Positions 56,735 through 64,000 of a stretch of DNA of 64,000 bases are shown piece after piece. The translations under genes were made by a program, and so were the position numbers. The notes under the pieces are model-generated. The model searched no databases. It was not told where the DNA came from and worked only from the letters and a program-made list of their open reading frames with translations. Each line of letters opens with the position of its first letter. Position 1 is the first letter of the stretch. This DNA comes from Fomitopsis serialis. Taxonomy: Eukaryota > Basidiomycota > Agaricomycetes > Polyporales > Fomitopsidaceae. The stretch covers positions 1 to 64,000 of the forward strand of contig NW_025955103.1 of the NCBI RefSeq assembly GCF_022376445.1, written 5' to 3'.

Positions 56735-58141
56735 ATGCCCAAACTGGAGGCGGACGAGGTTGCGGCCTTCACAGGGCATTCCCGACCCACTGACCCTACC
56801 ACACGCGTCTTCGACGCCCTACCGCCCGAACTTGCAGACCGCGTCCCATGGGATGTCTGCGACCACATCATCTCCTCGCTCGTCGGCGACCAGGACGCCC
56901 TATGCAGGCTCGCCCTCGTCTCGCGCGCGTGGAACGAGCGAGCCACCGCCGTGCTGTTCTCCGACGTCACCATCCGGAGCAGCATAATGCTGGACTCGCT
57001 CGCCCGTCTGGCGGTCCAGGACCCTCGCGTCCGCGCGCACCTCGCAAAGACCAGGATGCTCCGGCTGCGCCAGAGGACCGCCCAGGAGAAGGCGACCGCC
57101 TTCGTGCACGCGGTGCCGCTCGTCCTCGGGACCCTGCTGCCCGGCCTGCGGTGCGTCAAGATGGAACACTGCCCGAAGACCGCGGTCCATCCTACCTTCT
57201 TCATCTCGCTCCCTGTGTTCAAGTCCGTGACGTCGCTCAAACTGTGTTTCTTCCTCTTGCACAGTTTCTCTGAGCTGCGGCGCATCATCTGCGCCTTCCC
57301 GCAGCTGCGCACGCTCAGCATCCACTACGCGAACGTGCTCCAAAGCACGACGAGAAGAACCGCACTCGCGAATGCTCACAGCCTCGATCGCGCTCTCCCT
57401 CGCTCGTCGGTGAAGCTGGAGTATCTGAGTCTCGGGTGGGACATGCCCGCCTCGCTTGCGAGTGAGCTCGTAGACTGGCTCGTAGGCTCGTCTGCCTTGG
57501 ATGCCCTCTCGATGATGGAGCTCTACCTGCGCGAGCCAGAGCGTATGCCGCCCATGAACCGCCTGCTCGAGGCTGCCGGCTCTTCGCTTCTATGGCTGCG
57601 CGAGGTATACTGGGACGTCGACACTGGTGCGCAGGATGTCTTGGCTGTTCCGTGAGTCGTCTATCATGTGTCACTGACCTGATCATCCCGCCGTCATCCA
57701 GACCTGAAGCTGCACTGCGCCCTCACTCCCAACACCAACCTCCAGTCGATCGAGGTCAACCTCGGCTCGACCTCGTGGGCCGGCGCAGCCCTCGAGCTCC
57801 TCACCTTCCTGCAGACCGTCCAGAGCACGCAGCTCCAGCGCCTCCGCATCTGGATCCAGTCCTCCAAACCCTGGACGCCAGAGGGCGAGCACCCAGACAG
57901 CATGCACAGCGCAGGCAGCTTCCGCGTGTTACACGCGGAGCTGGCGCGTAAAGCCTTCGACGCCTTGCAGAGCGTCAGGGTCGTCGTGACGGTGCACTAC
58001 GACGACGAGCGGTGGGACCGTCTGGCCGCTGATGCGGCCGCGGACAACATCGTCACCGGGATACGGGTCCTGCTTGCGCCGTGGGATGCACGAGGGGTTC
58101 TGGAGACCGTCAGAATGGAATGGAGGGACAGGCCTGTGTGA
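56735..58141 (+). CDS. F-box/leucine-rich-type protein, paralogue 2
   Basis: Two exons (56735-57626 and 57702-58141) give 443 residues. The start MPKLEADEVAAF was chosen as the first ATG of the frame. The F-box-like segment reads VPWDVCDHIISSLVGDQDAL, then CRLALVSRAWNERATAVLF. Leucine-rich stretches follow (GLRCVKMEHC, FPQLRTLSI, LVDWLVGSSALDALSMMEL). The donor at 57627 was chosen because it joins DVDT to DLKLHCALTPNTNLQSIEV, matching the DLRHNTSLQTIEL junction in paralogue 1. The C-terminal AFDALQSVRVVVTV...VLLAPWDARGVLE also matches paralogue 1. Presumed SCF ubiquitin-ligase adaptor with unknown target. The gene is markedly GC-rich at third positions, which creates long false frames on the other strand. 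Confidence 0.78.
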
Positions 58142-59125
58142 GTCCCGGGCGTGCGCATGCTCCTCTGCATAGGGCTGACTGATGGTTTAAACAGGGACTG
58201 ACCCACGTACGCATGGACCCTGACCTCGGGCGCACATTCAGACTTGACAATCAGAGCAGGACATGGAAAATTTGTCGAGCGCATGTTGTATGTAAGGCTT
58301 CTTGTCGCCTAACCAGTTCATCGCCACACTTGTCTAGGGCTATAGAAATGCCAGTGGTCGTACGCGCCGGCGTGGCGCGCAATGCACAAATCCCATTCCG
58401 GGCTCGTTGAGCGGAACGAGGTGCCAGTTCCCCGCGCATAAGGACTAGTGCGCGTGCCGGACATTCGATGGCCTTGGTTCAATGGTGCAACAACACCATA
58501 CGTGCGGCTGCGTTTACGGGCACTTGAAATTCCTCGGACTCACCGCCTCTCTGCTCCAGTCATGGGTGGACACGACCAGCCTCCGGTACACCGTTGCATT
58601 CCGCGCGAAACATCCGCCTTTCACGACGTGGCATTTCCGAATGGGGCTCAGATGAGTGCAAGCGACGTAGAACCGGCACGCCTTCCTATCGGCAATGACG
58701 CAGGTCATTTCTCGGTGAGTAGCACACCCCGAGCCGGTGATCGTCCAGTATGGCCACTGACTAAGGCTATCTGCAGAATCTGTAAGCCCAAGGATCGTAT
58801 TACATATGTCTGTCGTTGAGAGAACGAGCTGAGTGAGCGCGACAAGACCCACTGGTGCGCCGCTATACCCTTCACGCTGTCATGTCCACCGCTGACTTTG
58901 CTGTACTAGTTTACTGGCGCTGTTAAGCAACTTGTCAGCAAAACGGCGGTCACTGACACCTAGCTCCTGCAATCGGCAAGGATTGCTGAGATTAGTTTGA
59001 CTAATTCACGGTGGAACGTACCGTACGCGCCGCGAGGGAATAGTCCGGACGTAGATAAGGACCGCAGGGCAACGACGGCACCATCCCCAACATCCCATCG
59101 AAACGCTCTCTTTGCTCTGCACACA
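58142..59125. other. Intergenic: F-box 2 to alcohol dehydrogenase
   Basis: No gene seen. The alcohol dehydrogenase promoter is expected near 59050-59125. Confidence 0.4.
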
Positions 59126-60410
59126 ATGGTCGAATTCAAGGGCTACGCACTTACCAGTGAGCCATGACCGCAGCCGACCCGCACGCAACGTTCCCACTGA
59201 CCACCCCCATCCCACAGACACCGACGGGCCTGACGCCTGGAAATCCCTCGAAGTTGTCTCCTTCGAGCCCAAGAAGTTTGAGGAGGACGACGTCGAGCTC
59301 GCCATCACGCACTGCGGCGTGTGCGGCTCCGACGTGCACATCCTCCGCCAGGGCTGGGGCAGCGTGCCGTACACGCCCATCGTCTGCGGCCACGAGGTCG
59401 TAGGGAAGGTCACCCGCGTCGGATCGAAGGTCACGGAATTCAAGGCCGGCGACCGTGTGGGCCTGGGCGCGGTGGTGGACAGCTGTGGGCACTGCCGCAG
59501 GTGCCAGTCGGGCAACGAGCAGTATTGCCCAGAGGTGACGCAGACTGTGGTAAGTGACGCCCTCAATGCAGATCGGACGTATTCTGTCGCTCATGCTGAC
59601 CGAACTGCCATGCGCGTAGAACGCCCGTCACCGCGACGGAACGCCTGTGCAGGGTGGGTTCGCCACCGCCATTCGCGCTAATGAGCGAGCCGTGTTTGCG
59701 ATCCCAGACGGGATTGAGTCCAAGGACGCGGCGTCAATGTTTTGTGGCGGCGTGACTGTGTTCTCGCCCATGCGCAGGAGCAACATCGGGCCAGGGTCGA
59801 AGGTTGGCGTGATCGGTATAGGAGGCCTCGGGCACTATGCCATCCTGTTCGGTAAAGCGCTTGGCGCGGAGGTGTATGCGTTCACGCATAGCCCCAGAAA
59901 ACGCGAGGACGCGAAAAAGCTCGGTGCAGACTTTGTCGTCGACACCGGCGTCGAGGTACATACGTGTTCTGCCCGTATACTTATGACAAAGTGGAACTTA
60001 CGCTCTTTCCGGATTTTTGCAAATAGGACTTTCAGAAGTCGTATTTCGACACGCTCGACATGATCATCTCGACCACCAACGTCTTCCGGCCAGGCATTTC
60101 CTTCTCCACGTACACGAGTATGCTCACCGTCAACGGCAAGTTCGTCAACGTCGGCCTTCCCAACAGCGACCAGGCCATGCCGCCGCTCCAGGCATTCGAC
60201 ATGCTCACGAGCGGAGCCTTCATCGGTGGCTCGTACGTCGGCAGCAAGACCGACTGCTACGAGATGTTGAAGGTTGCCGTCGAGAAGGGCGTGAAGCCGT
60301 GGATCCAGGAACTACCTATGCGGGATTATAAGATTGCTCTCGAGGCGGTACACAACGGGGACGTGCGATACCGATACGTGTTGACGCAGGACATTGTGCC
60401 AGTACCGTAG
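59126..60410 (+). CDS. Zinc alcohol dehydrogenase, cinnamyl-alcohol-dehydrogenase (ADH6/YahK) type, paralogue 1
   Basis: An NADP(H)-dependent reductase of aromatic and aliphatic aldehydes. Four exons (59126-59156, 59218-59549, 59620-59955, 60027-60410) give 360 residues, the usual length. The 31-nt first exon codes for MVEFKGYALT. Catalytic zinc residues are seen in HCGVCGSD (Cys 43) and CGHEVVG (His 69, Glu 70), with MFCGGVTVF later. The structural zinc set is CGHCRRC...YC (Cys 100, 103, 106, 114). The nucleotide fold is VGVIGIGGLGHYAI, followed by THSPRKR, whose Ser/basic residues favour NADP. The end is DVRYRYVLTQDIVPVP. It sits tail to tail with a paralogue that has the same exon plan. 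In white- or brown-rot fungi such enzymes detoxify lignin-derived aldehydes; that role is inference here. Confidence 0.92.
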
Positions 60411-60991
60411 GTACTTCGCAACGCATATGATGTAGCCAACCAGTGAGCGGTCGGCTGGAATTTGTGCTTGTGCTTGTAAATTTAGCTTACTACCATTGAC
60501 GGTCGATGACGCGGGACTACGTCGGGCGACTACAGTAAAATAAGATACTGCGGTCAATGAGCTAACCATGGGGCTCGCAGGTCAAGTACACGCACCATTA
60601 TCACAATCCCAGGCCGCGGAGGTATCGCGAGTCAAGCACAACAGTGCGACGACCGGTCACCATTGATTGACAGCACCAATAGCCGAGTCATCGTCGGTGA
60701 AATTATTCACTGTGAAGAATCATGTACAAGAGATTGAGCTGAAGTCTCGCACTGCAAGTACGCACGGTGTACTTATTCAGAGAAGACGAGGACCAGCAAC
60801 TTAGCAAGAGCCAGCAAGGACCACGTCCGTCCCACTTCAAGTTGTACACGCGTAAGCGCCCTATTTCTATTTGGGCTCTGGCAGTGGCAGCTGTGCCAGT
60901 GAGAAGACAACGACCACGTGCGCACACCGTCTACTCATCATGTTCTGCATGATGATAATGATATGTATGTAATTTCGAATGCCGCGATTGC
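60411..60991. other. Intergenic between convergent ADH paralogues
   Basis: 581 bp holding the two 3' regions. No gene. Confidence 0.5.
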
Positions 60992-62264
60992 CTACTCGAC
61001 CGGCACGAGATCCTGCTTCAACACATAACGGTAGCGCACGTCTCCATTATGCACCCCCTCGAGCGCGGTCTTGTACTCGCGCATCGGCAGCTCCTGCACC
61101 CACGGCTTCACACCCTTCTCCGCCGCAACCTTGAGCATCTCGTTGACGTCGCGCTTGCTGCCGACGAGGGAGCCGCCAACGAACGTGCCGTTCCAGAGGA
61201 TGTCGGACGCCTGCAGGGAGGGCATGTCCTTGTCGGCGTCGGGCAGGCCGACGTTGACGAACTTGCCGCACGGCGTGAGCATGCTTGTGTAGGTGAAGTA
61301 GGTGACGCCCTTTGGGAAGACGTTCGTCGTCGAGATGATCAGATCGAGCGTGTCGAAGTAGGGCTTCTGATAGTCCTGTAGCAGAGAATCGCAAGACGTC
61401 AGTTGGTCGGCAGGCGGTGCAATGAGCGCTAGAACATACCTCGACTCCAGTGTCGACCACAACATCCGCGCCGAGCTTCTTCGCATCCTCCTGCTTATTC
61501 GGGCTGTGCGTGAAGGCGTACACCTTCGCGCCCAATGCCTTCGCGAACAGGATGGCATAGTGACCAAGACCCCCGATGCCGATCACGCCGACCTTCGTTC
61601 CCGGCCCGATGTGGTTCCGCCGCAGTGGCGAGAAAACTGTGACGCCGCCGCAAAGCATCGAGGCAGCATCCTTGGATTCGATCCCCTCGGGAATGGCGAA
61701 CACGAAGCGCTCGTCGACGCGGATGGCGGTAGCAAACCCGCCCTGCACGGGGGTCCCGTCAGGGAAACGGCTGTTCTGCGGGACACGAACTACTAGTCAA
61801 CGGACTGGCACGCGGGCGGAGTCAGAACGACATGGGACGTACCACAGCGCTGACAGAGGCAGTGCAGTACTGCTCGTTGTCGTGCGTGCACCTGTTGCAC
61901 GTCCCACAGCTGCCCACCTTCGCGCCCACGCCGACGCGATCGCCGGCCTTGAACTCCGTGACCTTCGGGCCGACGCGGACGACCTTGCCGACGATCTCAT
62001 GCCCGACGACGAGCGGCGTATATGCGACATCCCCCCAGCCCTGTCGCAGGATGTGCACGTCGGAGCCGCACAGGCCGCAGTGCGTTATGGCGAACTCGAC
62101 GTCGGTGTCCTCGAATTTCTTTGGCTCGAATTCGACCACCTCGAGCGAGTTCCACGCGGCGCGATCAGCCTCTGCGCAGTGCGGACGAGCAGTTAGTGAG
62201 GCGGACGGGAGGGGACAGGAGGGCCAAGCTTACTGGTGAGTGCGTATCCCTTGAATTCGACCAT
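60992..62264 (-). CDS. Zinc alcohol dehydrogenase, cinnamyl-alcohol-dehydrogenase type, paralogue 2
   Basis: Four exons on the - strand (62264-62234, 62171-61843, 61775-61440, 61375-60992) give 359 residues. The exon plan is the same as paralogue 1, and exons 1, 3 and 4 are the same length. Motifs are THCGLCGSDVHILRQGWG, VVGHEIVGKV, the structural zinc set CGTCNRCTHDNEQYC, IGIGGLGHYAILFAKALGA with THSPNKQ, and the end VRYRYVLKQDLVPVE. Differences from paralogue 1 fall in the segment around NSRFPDGTPVQ and near the substrate pocket, so substrate range may differ. Both frames are clean, indicating two functional genes. A TATA-like element lies 53 bp upstream. Confidence 0.92.
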
Positions 62265-64000
62265 CGTGGGAGGGAGGGGTATCTGAGTAAAGCCTTGCGA
62301 AGCTGGACATGGTCTCTATATAATACCAGGACTCCGACGTCCGTCACCATATATAGTTTCGCCTGGTGCGGATTCTAAGATAACATACGTCATTGACTAG
62401 CCATAGTTTTCTGCGAAGGACAGCGGTTTTATGCAAGCTTGATGCCTGTCGATCGTGGGTCGTCGAAGGTCGTCGATGACGCGAGTCGGCCAATTGCGGA
62501 GTAGGGACACACTGCTTTCCTCCTTCAATTGTCGACGGGCTACTGAGTGAGTGGGTCAGAAGCAGAACGCCAAGGCAGCGCAGGCGAAGGTATGAACGAT
62601 GAAGCGGAGACAACAACGGAAGGTACGGCCGTTCAAGCTACGGTTATCACACCATTACGTTTTCCGTGATACTTCCGCCCCCGGTCCAGCACTCACAATA
62701 TTGAACCATGTGATACCACGGAAGCCCTAAGGACAAGTATAAATCCGGCCGTCCTTTGCGCGAACGTTCTGACTATGGAAGCAATTGGGAATGCAAATCG
62801 CTGGCAGGAGGCTTGGAAGGACAGAGAGGGCTTGTGGTATGGAAAAACGGACGGTCCTGGACGTGGGTCCTCGGCGGATGAACTCTGAGCCTCTCTGAGC
62901 ACTGTGGCCTGCTTACGCAACGCGTCGAAGCTGTACGTATAACTAAATGTGTGTAAGTCGTCGAGGGAGTGAGGTAGACGAGTCACCAACTTTGAAGTTT
63001 ACAACTTCGATTTGCATAGCTGTGGTGATCAAGTTGGGATAAGTATTCTTCAGCAGTGCATAACCTCGCGACTAGATCGTAGACGCATCTACGAGGTCGG
63101 ATGGAGAATGTGTGCCATGGGGACGTGCGCGCCAGCACTTCCCACGCCACAAACGCGTTGACCCGTGACTCTGAATTCGAACGCGAGCACGTCTCTGAGT
63201 TTTGCACTTGCACCGAACCGCCGCACACACTCTCACAACGACGACGCTACGTTGACCTCTGTTTTACAGGGCTTCGTCATTGTAGCTATCCCTGTCAAAC
63301 GACTTTTAGCGCCATCGAATAGAGCACAACCTTTCGGCGTCATCGACTCATCAGGTACCCACTGGCGTACCGCGTCAATCTGAAGTCGACTCGATGACAG
63401 GATACGACATAAGCTCAAGCGAATCTCGGATGTCGACCGAATCCGTCAAGCTACCTCGAGACTGAGAAGTCTCCCCTAGGACGCTCAGGGCTTCGCAATA
63501 AATGTGGAAGGTTGGTTGTGATCTGCATCCTGAACGAATTCGAAGGCAGCGGGAGGCGTCCGCACACCAGAACGATTCTCGTTGTGTCGACGCTGACGTC
63601 CTGAATGCTCCCTCTCTCTGTCTACGAGCTAGCTCACCCCAAGCTCACAGGCTCTCTGTCGCCCGCAATGGGGAAGCGACGAACTGCACCGATCGCGCCG
63701 CACGCGCCGTAAGCTTACCTCCAGCTTAAGTCAAGCTCGCGGCGGGCTCACGCGTCTGCGCCGCCCGAAGCGCGTCATCCCATTCATCGTCACTCCCACA
63801 CTTCCCGCCTCGTCATGAAAAGTTGACTGCCAGTTGGTCATCAGTCTCGATCCAGGTCTAAACGGCGCTGCGCGCGGGTTTGTGTAGAACCTGAGCTGTT
63901 CATATATACATATAGCTTCCGAGCGAGTCCGCGCGAAAGGTACATATGTAAGTGCTCCTGATCAGATTGCGCGACAAAATCGATGGCAGACTGCCAGTGA
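62265..64000. other. Intergenic, right edge of window, no gene seen
   Basis: Contains the paralogue 2 promoter at its left end. Remaining open frames are short and unsupported. Confidence 0.4.
62317..62323 (-). promoter_or_regulatory. TATA-like element of ADH paralogue 2
   Basis: TATATAA on the + strand (TTATATA on the coding strand) begins 53 bp before the start codon at 62264. Confidence 0.45.

Noticed and set aside
56689..57379. Long open frames on the - strand
   Set aside because: They mirror the GC-rich third positions of the F-box gene on the + strand and have no motifs of their own.
1..64000. tRNA, rRNA, CRISPR or intact transposon
   Set aside because: I found no B-box-like tRNA signal in a cloverleaf context, no rRNA motif, no spaced direct repeats, and no transposase or reverse-transcriptase motif in any frame.

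Overview
This window looks like nuclear DNA of a filamentous basidiomycete (Agaricomycetes, probably a wood- or litter-degrading fungus). Genes are split by many GT-AG introns, mostly 45-70 nt. The window carries a basidiomycete-type family of seven-transmembrane (7TM) proteins, F-box/leucine-rich proteins, secreted glycoside hydrolases of families 12 and 35, a GH2 beta-mannosidase and a nuclear complex I subunit. I see no operons, CRISPR array, rRNA, tRNA or intact transposon. All gene models were spliced by hand from reading frame, splice sites and family resemblance; nothing was aligned by software.

Layout. 1-15.1 kb is a duplicated block: 7TM copies A (5' cut by the window edge), B (pseudogene), C and D on the + strand, and E (intact) and H (decayed) on the - strand. 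The NADH dehydrogenase 51-kDa subunit gene (NDUFV1) lies next to E, and a truncated NDUFV1 pseudogene lies next to H. About 3.6-7.6 kb and 8.3-14.2 kb are two versions of one ancestral segment. 15.6-23.4 kb holds a 21-exon GH35 beta-galactosidase and a thiamine-diphosphate (ThDP) enzyme, both on the - strand. A GH12 endoglucanase with a clear TATA box lies at 26.2-27.4 kb. Two more 7TM copies follow on the - strand: F (intact) and G (pseudogene).

33.4-52.2 kb holds a membrane-anchored fatty-aldehyde dehydrogenase, an F-box protein, a tetraspanin pseudogene, beta-mannosidase, an insulin-degrading-enzyme-type M16 protease and a PHO84-type phosphate transporter. Four of these otherwise well-preserved genes need one or more one-base corrections to be read through. 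52-64 kb is sparse: an unrecognised spliced gene with a perfect 17-bp hairpin, a second F-box paralogue, and two zinc alcohol dehydrogenases of the cinnamyl-alcohol-dehydrogenase type arranged tail to tail.

How the genes fit together. The GH12, GH35 and beta-mannosidase genes suit hemicellulose use, but they are scattered among housekeeping genes and do not form a cluster. The most unusual element is the 7TM array: eight copies within 31 kb at every stage from intact to broken, with a charge pattern consistent with receptor-like (N-out) topology. Its expansion duplicated part of a mitochondrial complex I gene.
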